Shown in pieces: positions 12,781-24,612 of a stretch of DNA of 64,000 nt. Position numbers and translations under genes: made by a program. The notes under the pieces are model-generated. The model saw nothing but the letters and a program-made list of their open reading frames with translations. It had not been told where the DNA came from and did not search any database. This DNA comes from Miscanthus floridulus (lineage: Eukaryota; Streptophyta; Magnoliopsida; Poales; Poaceae). Each line of letters opens with the position of its first letter. The stretch's first letter is position 1. The stretch spans positions 121,607,259-121,671,258 of the forward strand of contig NC_089582.1 in assembly GCF_019320115.1 (NCBI RefSeq). The letters are read 5' to 3'.

Positions 12781-12788
12781 AGCGTGGC
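12781..12788. repeat. 8-bp target duplication, right, of hAT element
   Basis: AGCGTGGC, identical to 9085-9092. Confidence 0.9.
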
Positions 12789-14012
12789 ACTGCCGGATTG
12801 TACGTAAATTCAATTTCCTTTCGGGGCCAGGGAACACACAGTGACACAGATGAAGGTTGGCGCAAAGGGACAAATGACCGGATTGTCAGGGGAGATGAAA
12901 ACAAACTGCATCCTCATAGAGTCGCGGCGCGACTGCGCGAGTTCAATCCGCAAGCCCTTGCCCTTGTGCATCCGATATGAGAATACCGCAATATACTAGT
13001 AGCAATCAGCTATAGCAGCTCCAGGAAGCGATAGCACGCAAGAGAGACCTGGAACCACTTGAAACGTGACTAGACTCTAGTGATAAATTTTCTTTTCTCA
13101 TGCAGGCGTATCTCGGGGCTACTCGGCAAGATCCCCGGCCCTCCGTTGCTTACTCAGATTTTGGAACAGCAAGGCAGTGGATGGAATGAATGTGGTCGAT
13201 GCTCATACCGTCCAGATCAAGAAGGCGGGTAGCACTTGAGCTCCTAAGCTGTCCACCCAGAACAATTGAATAAACTCTAGTCTAGTATAATTCAAGAGTT
13301 CCTTTCACTCACATTACCAAAAAAGAAGGGGTGTCGTTGTCTGCACAGACGATTTGCCTCTCACTGACTGAAACACCCAAACTTCTCTCCCAACTAAACA
13401 GAATAACATACCTTCAGGGTTCCATTAGCATTCATCTGATTCCGATCATCCACATCCAAGCCGTGAACCAACTGCACTGCGTGCCAAACTGAAAGAGAAA
13501 CAGCTGCGCTCAATCTACGCAATGGATAGCATCTCTTTGACCTTCTGTTACACCAACTTTTTCATGATGATTCCTACATGAAGCTTCAAATTATTGGATG
13601 CCGACATTGATTGAGCAACACGAAATGAGTAAACTCGACCAAGATATTATTATTTAAACAAGAACGGGTAGATGATACTGATGCAAACATTTAAAAAGGG
13701 GAAAGGATACAATTTTGGCCCACATTTGTGGAAACTCAAGCACTCAGTTGGAAATAAGGAGCACGGCCACGAGAGCTTGTTCATCCATGTACAGACCACC
13801 CTAATCTGGGAAGACAATATCTAGGGGTTATCAATGGAATTAATCAAACACACTTCACGTTCAGGTACAGTTGGGTAGCTGTTCCCAGCTGGGTACATCA
13901 GCCGTATGAACAAAAGCCTCCTCCCATACTTCTAGTGGTATTTACTGAAATGGCTACAGTCTGCCCCTTTGAAATTTGGCATCAAAACTTCAACAGTGCT
14001 TCCAACAGGCAC
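12789..14012. other. Intergenic DNA downstream of ARC3
   Basis: No gene or clear repeat recognised. The part next to 14012 should include the ARC3 3' untranslated region on the minus strand. Confidence 0.5.
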
Positions 14013-17000
14013 CTATTTACGACTTTCAAGACTGAAAATTGAATGACTTCGTGTACAGTGGAGAGGCTCCGAACCAGTGTGCCTTGCAACATCTGAGATT
14101 TTGAAGCGTAGCCCCCTACCATGTGAGAAGCGAAGTTTTAGAAATATCTGGAAAAATATATTTAGATCTGAACCTAATTTCTCCATTTTAGTTCTGTCAA
14201 TAAGTACACCATCAGCCCAAACTTCAATCCACCTGTAATCATGATCAATGATGAAGTCAAGTCCCCCTTTTCGGTCAAAAGAATATACAGATCATGTAAT
14301 GTACTCTTTCTAGAACATATGGAACAAAATACCCGAGAGAAACCTTGATCCATTTGCATCTACCAACAGGCTCTCCTCATGGCGCCATCCATTTTGGAAA
14401 TGGCCAAAGAAGATACTCCCATCATTGGCATAAAATCTACCCTCGCCATTAGCCTTCCCCTTCCAAAAATTTGCAAACCAGCGGTCACCGCAATGAAAAT
14501 AGTACCAGCCCTAGATTGGGGGTCGGGGGTAAGTCAATAAATTGGACCTTTTTTCGTCAAACAGAAAGTAAATCACATGGAGTGTAAAGAGTGTTACATT
14601 GTCCAACTTGATACAAAATAAATGTTCAGAATTTGCAGCTTGAATAAGTTAAGGTGCTTGGATATTTCATGGCTGGATTACAACCAAGAATTCAAGACAA
14701 ACGGTCTTTATATAAAAGATGCCAAATAAAAAAAATCCTGAAGAAATAGCCCTAAGCACATGGCAATCATGCTTAACAGGTATATAAATTAACAGTAAAT
14801 CTGAAAAGCAGTCTGCTAGTGTTTCCATTTCACAGCTGCGATGTGCAAGATGAAAGCGACTGTAACATACTGCCATACCTTTCCATGAATAAGGTCATCC
14901 CTCCATGTCCCATGATATACATCACCGTTACTGTGAAATAGAGTCCCCAAACCAGATCTCTTACCATACCTCCAGAGTCCATCATAAAAGCTTCCATCAC
15001 TGAAGGTTAGACGTCCCTGTAACGTTTAGCAAGGTAAGATTGTTGAATTTGCCAGATAAGTTGGATAGAACATGTGATCCGATTTCACCTTTCCTTCAGG
15101 GACACCTTGGCATCTACCTCTATAAGTTCCCCCTCCATAACATATTTCAACTATGGGGCTCCATGTCTTTTCTGGTTCTCTTTCTGCATCCTACAAGGAA
15201 ACTGATGGATTACAGAATCTAAGGCCCATAGAACATGCAGATTCATAACAAAGAGACACAAGTGTTTTCCAAATTCTGGCTGAAATGAAACTTTTTTTCC
15301 TCCAGAAAAGTAGAAACAGAAAAACAGCACTAACGACAAAGTTAAATCTTGAGCTAATTGTGTTTGCATTGACATCATGTGAGGATTTTTATCACACCAG
15401 AAAAAAGGAGTTAACAGAAGACACCTTGATAAAACATCTAAGTAGTACATAACACCCTAGATGCACAAATGTAACTGAATGGAAAACCCATCTTAATACC
15501 ACAAGAAAAGGGAGCTACTGAGCTAGCTATGCACATGGAATGGATGAGGGAGGCTGCAAAACATTATGAGAAGCTCCAGAGGAAACTACGAGGATGATTT
15601 TGGTGCACAGTTATCCATTTTTGGATTAGTAAACTGTGCCTTCTTCGTCAACCTATATGGAATCTGAAATCCAAATAAACAACAAAAAACCTCCTTATCT
15701 TTGAATGTAATAAACAAGGAAAAAAACAATATGTTGCACTTTTCTAAGTTGATATGATCTGGGCAAGCTAACTACTTCCCCTTGGTGTCCAAACAAGGAA
15801 TGAAGCTTATAACAAACTGTGTCAGCATGACATTCAAGGTAAGTATGCAGGAGAGAGAGAAACTAAGGAGCACCAGGGCAGCCCGGCTGGATACTGAGTT
15901 TGAGCCACGCTTTCGAGACCTATCCATTCTATTCCTCAGAAATGTGACCGCAGAACTACACACGTCCATTACTTTCTCCAAACGAACATCAGAAAATGGT
16001 ACTCCAAAGGCAGCATGTCCAGTAGCAACAGTTGTGTCAGCACCAAGAGTTTCAGGCTGCGTATTTGGAGAATGATCAGACTGAACTTTGCTAAGTTTTA
16101 CACCAACAGGATGAGCGACAATATCAAGCTTATCATTTTTACTGCTTCCACTTGCCATCGCATGCTGTTTAGCCCACAATTGTGCAATATCAAAACCAGG
16201 GGAGTTGCTCAAGAAACGATGTTCCTGCTGTGAAACTAAATGCTCTGTCAATAAAACTTAAGTTAGAAAAGCACATGCAAACAAAACAAAGGACGTGGTG
16301 CACACAAACAATTTTACCTCTGTTATCGTCTTTGCTCATTTCTCCAGTAACTGCCAAATTACCTTCCAGAGATTCTAGCTTTATTCTCTCATTCCTGTCA
16401 TTACTGCCTCTAAGACAGAATTGCAGTGGGCATGCTTGGTCATAACAATAAATTTTTTTTAAAAAAAAAGGAACTAGCTTTCCTGGGACAAAAGGAAAGA
16501 AGCCAAGTCCGTAAGTTACCTCACAGATTCCAAATCCTCAAATTGTTCAGGAAATAATTTGGAAACAGTAGCATCAGATGACCAATTAGAAAGTTGTGAG
16601 AATTCGTCTTGTTCTACAGAATTAGATCTGTTGTCAGGCAGTTGATTAAAGGAATGCTTCGACCTAATTTGTTTCTGCTCAGGGATATCTCCTCCCATAA
16701 GAGAGGATATAAAAGGAAAATGCAAGGCCAAATTTGAAAGAAAGCCCTCTTGTACTGTGGAAACACTTTCATCATAATGGTTTCTGTAAAAAAAAATATT
16801 GCAGCACATAATCAACCACTAATATCAACAATTGTCACCAATGGGTGAGTAAAGAAAAACTGTATAAGTTAATTTTCTATGCATAATACATAACAGTATA
16901 TCTGACCTAGCACAAATTCAAATCTCATCATTGAGTAAAATGTAGTAATATTTGCGCAGCTATTTTTTAGACTACATATGCTGCTAGACTAGTCTATAGT

Positions 17001-20000
17001 GATATTTATTAACACTACAATCACATAAAAAGCTGAAATCCGTAACATCATGAGACCACATCAGAAAGAAATGAGAGTCACACTCTATTTTTTGCACATA
17101 TCTGTTTAAATATAGAAAGTACCAACTGATGAAAAAAGTAATCAATTAATGGTTCTTTCAAATATACCCTTATTCAAGAAAACAATGAGAAATTGAAGGT
17201 CCTCCAATAAAATGGCAGGACAATCTTTTAACCATGAAAAGTGGAAAAGGCATCAGATACCACAACTATAAAGACTTCACTAAGGGCCTGTTTGGATCCC
17301 CAGATCTAAAGTTTAGAGCTTTAAAAACTTTAGAGCACTTTAGCTCACTTTTGAGGTCTAAAGCTCTAATGTGAGGTGGGCTAAAGTTTAGAGCTAACTT
17401 TAGACCACTTGTTTGGAGCTTTGCAACAACAACAACAACAACATCATAGCCTTTTAGTCCCAAGCAAGTTGGGATAGGCTAGAGTTGAAACCCACCAAGA
17501 GCCCCAAGTCATGGTTCAGACACTTCAATAGCTGCTTTCCAAGTATTCCTATTCAAACATAGATCTCTAGGTATATACCAAGCTTTCTAATCTCTTTTTA
17601 TTGCCTGCCCCCATGTCAATTTCGGTCTTCCTCTACCTCTCCTCATATTATTAGCTTGGCTTAGGACTCCACAATGCACTGGTGCCTCTGGAGGTCTCCT
17701 TTGGATATGGCCAAACCACCTCAACTGATGTTGGACAAGCTTTTCTTCAATTGGTGCTACCTCTAGGCGATCACGTATATCATCGTTCCGAACTCGGTCC
17801 ATTCTTGTTTGGAGCTTTAGCTCTAAAGTTTAGAGGGGAGAATCCAAACAGGCCCTAAAGGTGATAAAGATTGCACCATAGTAGTTATGTGAACTGTGAG
17901 AAAGTATATAACACTACCCACCAAAATAGATGAGAGTCTCAGAGTAAGAATGTGATGAGAAATGGGAAGGGAATAGCTGAATATACTACCATGTCATACA
18001 AGGGGTAAGAAACTCATGCTCATGTCTGCTAAAAGTGTTATACTAAAAAACACACAGCTGTACATTTATCCCAAGATCACAGGTTCAGTTTGTTATTCAT
18101 ATACCAATCAGATAGTCAACACATGCAATACAACTCAAAGATTTAGCCCTGCTTGATTATCCTTGGCTTGGAAGATTTACTTAACAAAATACGAGATGAT
18201 ATAAAGCATACATTAAAGTCATGGACTATGATTAAGGAATGATAAATGAAAGGGTTCATTGAAAATCAGGCCGGTTATTTAAATTTTCTGCATCAGCTGC
18301 TATGCGATGACTTACCGGATAGTTAGAAGAGAAACTACTATCAGTTTTGGCTCTAAATCAGGTTCAGAATTTCTCGAAAATATAATATCTTTGGTGAACC
18401 CAGTAACTCGACGAAAGATGTGCAAAATGGAGATCATGTCACCTTCAGACAACACCCGAGCAGTTGTAAGGGAGAGGAAACCACATTGTTCAAGTCCTAC
18501 ACAAAAATGATATATAAACAAATCAGTACAGTCAAAATATAAGCAGCACAAAGATTTGGCTACAAATTTCCACAGATATACAAGTTGCATTGATGCATAT
18601 GTAGAGTAGATTTTGGCCTTTTTGCACACGCAGCCTTTGAAGGGCGGGCCTAGTGCAAGCAGTAGAGTCTTACCGTCTGTGACCGGAAGGTCCCGGGTTC
18701 GAGTTGCAGTCTCCTCGCATTGCACAGGCGAGGGTAAGACTTGCCACTGACACCCTTCCCTAGAGCCCGCACAGAGCGGGAGCTCTCTGTACTGGGTACG
18801 CCCTTTTGCACAGGCACCCTTTAAGTCAGGATGCCAAAACATAAACGAATTTCCTTTTTCCTTTTAACATTTCATATAGAATATAGAATAAACACATTAA
18901 AAGTTACAAAAAAAGAAAATCAATTCCACCTTTATGCCACCACGAAGAAATGGACATTGGAAGACCGCCTGCTTAATTGCTGACTGGATGTTATAACCAG
19001 CACCAAAGCCAACTATAGCTTCCCCATAGCTTCTGAGTAGCTGTTAAGCTGTAGACTGTAAGGATCATTTAAGAAAAGCTATTGTCAAGATGATGGAACT
19101 TAATAGTAAGGAAATATCTTAATTACCTTGGCTACATCCTCAGGATCGACTTCCTTAATTTGTGCATTAAGGGAACTCCAGAACATTTTATTGTAACCCT
19201 GATATTTAGAGAAGAATGGGATGAAAAAGTAGAGTGCAATATTTCAAATCAAAGCACAGCATAGAAGGATTTAAGACTCACAGACATCATGATAGATATC
19301 ATGCTAATAATTGACAGGACAGCATCATTGGCACTTTCCAAAGCTTCAGCAAGAGTTTCCACTTCCGTCTCAAGCAATGAATCAGCTTCAATAACTGTGG
19401 AAGTATAGATGAAACTGTAATTTTTTAGACTACAAGTTGTTTTTGGATGTGGCTAACTACAATAATGTTAATATTGCATGGAGAACAAACAGAACTAGAC
19501 CACAAGATTCCAGAATAAATTGATACATTGAGTATATATACCAATCATCATTCATCAATATCCACACCACCAAAGAAGTGTTATTATATTACTGGAAGGA
19601 CAAAAATCACTTAGCTTGTCATAATGAATAGTTTCACCATCTCATTGTAAAACTTAAGTTTAGCATGTCAAGCAGCATCCATTTTCTTCTTATCATCATC
19701 TCAACCTTTGGTGGGACATATGCGCACCAGGGCCTACAAACTTACGATCCAGGAATCGGGACTCGGGAGCATAAGGCACAACTAGTGAAATATCAGTCCT
19801 TAGTATAGGTCAATTATGAAGGAAGCAGTGTAAAGCCCAAATAGGACAGAGTGAGAAAAACTTTTATTAATCTTTTTTACTCTCTCATGCCATAGTGCAA
19901 AACATTAATGCATGGCTGTAAAAGGTAGGCTAGAAATGTGTTACCAATATGAAAGTTTGAGCACGTTTGAAGTTTGCCAATCAAATCAGCTGCCTGCAGA

Positions 20001-22080
20001 AGACGAAATTAATAGTAAATTATAAGAACTTATACATCTTTTAAGCAACCTGCACACACAAAGTTCACTGTTCATGGAAAACAAAGAAAATTTCTGCAGA
20101 AGTTTTTTTTACCTCTACTTGCCTTCTTTGTCCCTCAAAGCAGAAGGGCTTCAAAAATATTGATGCAGCCAGATTACCAGCAGATTTGACAGCGCTAAGA
20201 AGCTCCATTGCAGTAATATGATCAGCATCTTGTCCCACACTAGAAACCTAAATTTAAAAGTCATAGCAAAATATGCGGTTAGATCTCAGTCCCAAATGAC
20301 AAAAATCAATTGTAGCATGTGTTTCATTAACATTATACAACCAAGTGGTAAGGGATATAGCACAATATCTAAGCACACTCAATATCCTAAGGCCGAACAG
20401 TATGAGAGCAACATATGGTGTCAAAAAGAAAGATGAGAAGTGCACAAACAAGAATAACCGCAGGCGGGCACAGATGAAGAAATAAGGGAGGTTCCAAGTC
20501 TCTGAACACTGCATCTGAAAAACAGAGAGATGTCAGTTTCATGCTAAAGATAGTAGATAGAGAATGAAAACCACAAAACCATGTACGCATAAAAAACGTT
20601 GAATCAACTCAAGAAGTTGAGTCCATGAAAGATGCAGTACCAGTTCCATGACCTTTTTGTATTAACTGAACTTTAGAATTATCAATCACATGTACTGTCC
20701 TGAAACAAAATTCAGAGATGGTTTAATTTTTTTTAAAGAATAAAACAAGAAGATAAATGCAAAAACAACTAAGAGTAGCAAACATGCACTTCATTTGAAA
20801 ATGCAAAGCTTATACTCAACAAAATAAGGGATCTGTCCTAGCAGATTAATCTTCTTATGTGTCAATGGGTAATCACAGCTATATAATCAAAGAGATATTA
20901 ATACAGAGAAATTGCACAGTACACTGAATTTGTTGTGAAAATAGATGGATCAATGTACTCTTTCAAGAATTCGTTACATTGAATTAGGAAATGCAAGTAC
21001 ATCAAGCGACAAGGTACAAGATGCAGTCCTTAATTAGCTCACGAATTAACATATTAGTATCCAAATATTTCATGCTTCTGTTTCACACTTTAGAAGTATT
21101 TACTATTTAGTGCACAGGAGACAACTCTAACTCCTACTGCAGTCTGCACTCTGCAGAATTGTAAAGGAACCAATGTTCCACCACACTAAATAGTGTGTAA
21201 GAATGCACTAGGAAATGGGCCATGGGTTAGTTCACTAAGGCATTTGCTTGCAATTTCAGTGATTCCATCAAAGAAAAAAGGTTACCATATGCTGCAGGAA
21301 GGTTCTTTGTACTATGACTACAAAAAAAATAACCAATTAAATCTCATAAACAACTCCCTGCTCGCCCCAATATTAATCTGGTAAGCAGAAAATCTTCAAA
21401 TTCACAATGTCGAATAACATGTTAGGTTAATACTTGGTGAAGTAATGATTATAGTAACAAAAAAACTGATGGTGAGCAAAAATCACCAAAATCACAGCAG
21501 GGTAATATTATGCCATTCTGTTTGGCCGAAAGCACTACGGGAAGGCAAATTGCAAACTACATATTTCCAAAAAATATTGTAGCATCATGGAGGAACACAC
21601 ATTGATGATTCCACGTTAAATTTCACCGGTGGAAATCAAAGTCAGACACTAAATTAACTTCGGCAATTGATCAATTCGCTTAGATGGGGTTCCAATTCTA
21701 CAAATCACGAGTCCCCTGAACAACACTGGGCACGCCAAGGTGGTCTGAAGGCCAAAAACGAGGTCCGCATCGCGTACACCGCCAGACAATGCAGTGTTGG
21801 AGTTAAGGAATTCGATGTCGGTTCCGTACCAGAAGCGGATGGGGGTGGAGGACAGCGTGCGTGAGCCCAGGCAGAAGTCAATGACGGCGTCCTTCCGGCT
21901 GCCTACGCCGACCACCGCCACGGGCTCCGTCGCCCGCGAAGCACCCTCCGCCGCCGCCGCCGACGCCGCCGCGCGAACTCCGGGGGCGCGGCGCCGGCTG
22001 CAGCTGCTGCGGCCCCGCAAGGACATGCGGGGGTACGCGACGGGCGACGGGAGCGGGAGGGCCCGGACGGGAGCCGCCAT
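14013..22080 (-). CDS. ARC3: ARC3 plastid-division regulator (FtsZ-like + MORN), one frameshift in exon 9
   Basis: ARC3 restricts FtsZ-ring assembly to the middle of the chloroplast, together with MinD, MinE, MCD1 and PARC6. Exons (minus): 22080-21830, 20699-20641, 20514-20450, 20247-20113, 19993-19945, 19394-19282, 19198-19127, 19040-18930, 18496-18316, 16783-16520, 16409-16318, 16244-15874, 15190-15089, 15016-14879, 14510-14344, 14232-14013. Each junction has GT/AG and the codon phases agree throughout, except in exon 9. The N-terminus is Ser/Arg/Ala-rich (transit peptide), then GVGSRKDAVIDFCL begins the FtsZ-like domain, with FLKPFCFEGQRR and VGFGAGYNIQSAI further on. MORN repeats end the protein (YRGRCQGVPEGKG, YDGLWRYGKRSGLG, YHGTWRDDLIHGKG, FFGHFQNGWRH). 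Exon 9 begins in frame (DLNNVV) but needs one more base near 18478-18480 to reach the conserved remainder; as written it stops early. With that base the product is about 796 residues. The C-terminal end after DGVLIDRTK is uncertain. Confidence 0.9.
17284..17855. mobile_element. Tourist-like MITE in ARC3 intron 9, split by a LINE fragment
   Basis: The ends GGGCCTGTTTGGAT and ATCCAAACAGGCCC are perfect inverted repeats flanked by TAA (17281-17283, 17856-17858), as for PIF/Harbinger MITEs. Inner sequence shows further inverted TTTAGAGCT motifs. The element is interrupted at 17423-17803. Confidence 0.88.
17423..17803 (-). mobile_element. 5'-truncated LINE 3' end nested in the MITE
   Basis: The minus strand reads LVQHQLRWFGHIQRRPPEAP and RRGRGRPKLTWGQAIKRD, the C-terminal tail of a common grass LINE reverse transcriptase. 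It ends in a GTT-repeat tail (17424-17442). Flanking 15-bp duplications CTTGTTTGGAGCTTT lie at 17408-17422 and 17804-17818. 5' truncation, a simple-repeat tail and a target duplication indicate insertion by target-primed reverse transcription into the older MITE. Confidence 0.88.
18642..18806 (+). mobile_element. tRNA-derived SINE in ARC3 intron 8
   Basis: The head resembles a tRNA: TAGTGCAAGCAGTAGAG (A-box region) and GGTTCGAG (B box, 18696-18703). The body ends CTGGGTACGCCCTTTT. Imperfect direct repeats of about 20 bp (TTTTGCACACGCAGCCTTTG left, TTTTGCACAGGCACCCTTTA right) flank it. This is a retroposon, not a functional tRNA gene. Confidence 0.75.
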
Positions 22081-22789
22081 TGGCGACGAAAGTGTGTAGG
22101 CGCCTAGGCGGCACGGGCAGTGAACGAGACTGTGACTGTGAGAGGGAGGAAGCCGCGGTTTAACGGCATCTTGCCGTCAGCTACTGCCGCCGGTGGCAGA
22201 GAAGTGCTGCAGCCTGCAGGCGAAGGGCGACTTGGAGCTGGGTTGGGCCTACATGAGAGTCCAATGAGTGAGTAGCCCATATTTCCCAAATATTTCAGTT
22301 TAGGCCTCGTAGACTCGTCTTGAATAAGCTCGGTGATAAATAATACGAGTTGAAAAATATTTTTATCGATCATTATATATACACAGAGCACAGTATAAAC
22401 ATAGATATTTTCTTATATAGAGAGACCAGAGTATAACTCAGTGTTCACCGAGGCTTTCATATTCATGTAACATTTGTAACTCAACTTTTGTTCATAACTA
22501 TCAGCAAACAAAACTTATGGTAACTTTCACTTTTCTATATAACGCTTTTAACCCAACATTTTTTTTAACTGCAAGTGGACAAATTTAGCATAAAAAATGG
22601 TCAACATATATTTTCTAGCGTAACTTTTATATAATAAAATTTTACGAATAATGTAACTTATATAGATAAATTTTCGTTAACATCTTTCAAAAAAGTTATA
22701 CATAACTTATCTGGTACAATATATTTACTTAATTTGTTTTAGACAACTTCTCAACTTAAAAAATTGTTTATAATATATAGAATGTGTAG
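22081..22789. other. ARC3 promoter side, then AT-rich DNA
   Basis: The first ~170 bp are GC-rich and should hold the ARC3 5' leader. Beyond about 22300 the sequence is AT-rich, without recognised genes. Repeated GTAACTT-like phrases suggest an old transposon. Confidence 0.4.
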
Positions 22790-23090
22790 GTTGATGCCTA
22801 TAACATAGTTGTTACAAGAGCCTTGGTAGCACCTGAGGTTCTGGGTTCGACCCCCCATAGAACAAATATTCCAGGATTTAATGACTTTATGCTTTCAGAT
22901 GTAGCTGACGTTCTCGTAGACAGCGAGGCGCCTGTGGTGACTTCGTCAATCTCATCTTAAGGATTTGCCAAGCCAGTCTTCGAAGATGATCATAAGGGTA
23001 GGGTTTACGTGCGTGGGTTTATAGGGGTGAGTGTGCATATATTGTGACCGTCTCCGTTGTACTATGTAATCTAAAGAAAAGAAGAAACTG
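22790..23090 (+). mobile_element. SINE-like retroposon
   Basis: An RNA polymerase III B-box match GGTTCGACC (22844-22852) follows GCCTTGGTAGCACCTGAGG, a degenerate tRNA-like head. The downstream body includes TAGGGGTGAGTGTGCATATA, a phrase common in grass SINE 3' regions as I remember them. Ends not resolved. Confidence 0.45.
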
Positions 23091-23228
23091 AAAGAAGAAA
23101 AAATTTAGCAAGAAAACTGGGACGGCCCTAATACCATGGCCTCAGGGATGATCTGCTAAATGGAATTAGATAGCATAGTTAGGGCCTGTTTGCCGGGGAC
23201 GAGACGAGGCCGCGCCAGCGCCCGCCGG

Positions 23229-24604
23229 TATAGTTGGCCAACGGGTCGGGCCGGCCCGGCCCGGCACGGGCCCCGGCCAAGCACGGCACGTCGTGCCTCC
23301 CGTGCTGTGCCCTCCAGGCGTCGTGCCTGGCCTTTGGCCCAAGCACGGCCCTACGGGCCGAAATTCGTGCCATGCTTGCCCGGGAAGCACGGCCAGAACT
23401 GCGGGCCGGGCCGGCCCAAAGCCTAGTGATCGTAAGTCACCTCAAAATTCTTCTCATCCAACAGTTAGCACAGATTCATTCATTCAAATTTCAAAATCTC
23501 AACTCACAAGTCAAGAATTTCTAAGTCACAAAGTGTAAAATTGATCACAGATTCATAAACTGTCAAACTGATCACAAATTCTTTTCAGATTCTAACTTCT
23601 AAGTCAAGAACTAAGCAAACTCCAAAATTCTTTTCATTCTCATCCAACAGACCAACACTCAGCCACAAACTATTCATCAATGGAAGAAGAGGAGGGTTAG
23701 GGTTAGGGTTAGGGATATACCTACGCAACCGGAGCCTGGTGTCGGAGAAGATGAGGGCCACCCAGAGAAGACGACAGTAAGGTTAGAAGGACGGCGAGCG
23801 GTGGAGGAGGGGCATATGGGGACATGAACTCACATAATCACCCAGATCTAGAGGGGAGATAGGGATAGGGAGAAGGAAGAGGCGGAGAGGGAGCAGAGAG
23901 GGGATCAGGTAGGACTTAGGAGTAGTAGGGAGCTACTCGTCGGTGGCAAGCGGGGTTAGGGTTAGGGTTAGGAATGTACCTACATAATCGAAGCCCGATG
24001 CCGAAGAAGACGAGGACCATCCAGAGAAGATGACACGCTAGTTAGAAGGACAGGGAGCGGAGGAGGAGGGGCAGACGGGGACATGAACTCACATAATCGC
24101 CGAGATCTAGAGGGGAGATAGGGATAGGGAAAAGAGAGAGGCAGAGAGGGAGCAGGGAGGGATCAGGTAGGAGGAGTAGGGAGCTGCTCACCGGTGGCAG
24201 GTGGATCATCAAGGTCACCTCATCGGAGTCAGAGAGGACAAAGCCGAGAGCGAGACTACGAGGGTGAGACCCAAGAGCGAGGCAAGGTGAGAGCCGTGAG
24301 ACGAGAGCGAGGCGAGGCGAGCGAGACAGCGAATGAAATGAGCTAGTGTTTTTGGGTGTGAGCCGCTGTGGCCGTGGCGTGTGTTATATATGAGGAGGGG
24401 GAGGTGGGGATAGACAGACTCTAGGCCACGCAGCACGCTGGGTCATGGGGAGGAGTGGAGTGAGAAGGGGGAAGGGGGTGGCCAGGTCACTACTGGGCTG
24501 GCTGACGTAGGCCCACATGTCATCGGGCCGTGTCGTGCTCGTGTCGGGCTAAAAAGCGGGCTTCGTGCTGTGTCGTTGTGCCTCAGGTTGCATGGACATT
24601 TATA
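23229..24604 (-). mobile_element. Non-autonomous hAT relative of the 9-kb element
   Basis: Reverse orientation. The left end TATAGTTGGCCAACGGG and the right end CATGGACATTTATA correspond to the two ends of the element at 9093-12780. It keeps the same leader with two telomere-like tracts (23694-23715, 23953-23972, here as TTAGGG) but has no transposase. The 8-bp flanks CCCGCCGG (23221-23228) and CCTATCGG (24605-24612) differ by three transitions, consistent with a decayed target duplication. Confidence 0.82.
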
Positions 24605-24612
24605 CCTATCGG

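Noticed and set aside
18642..18806. Possible tRNA gene
   Set aside because: The A/B-box head does not continue as a cloverleaf. It has a SINE body and tail with flanking direct repeats.
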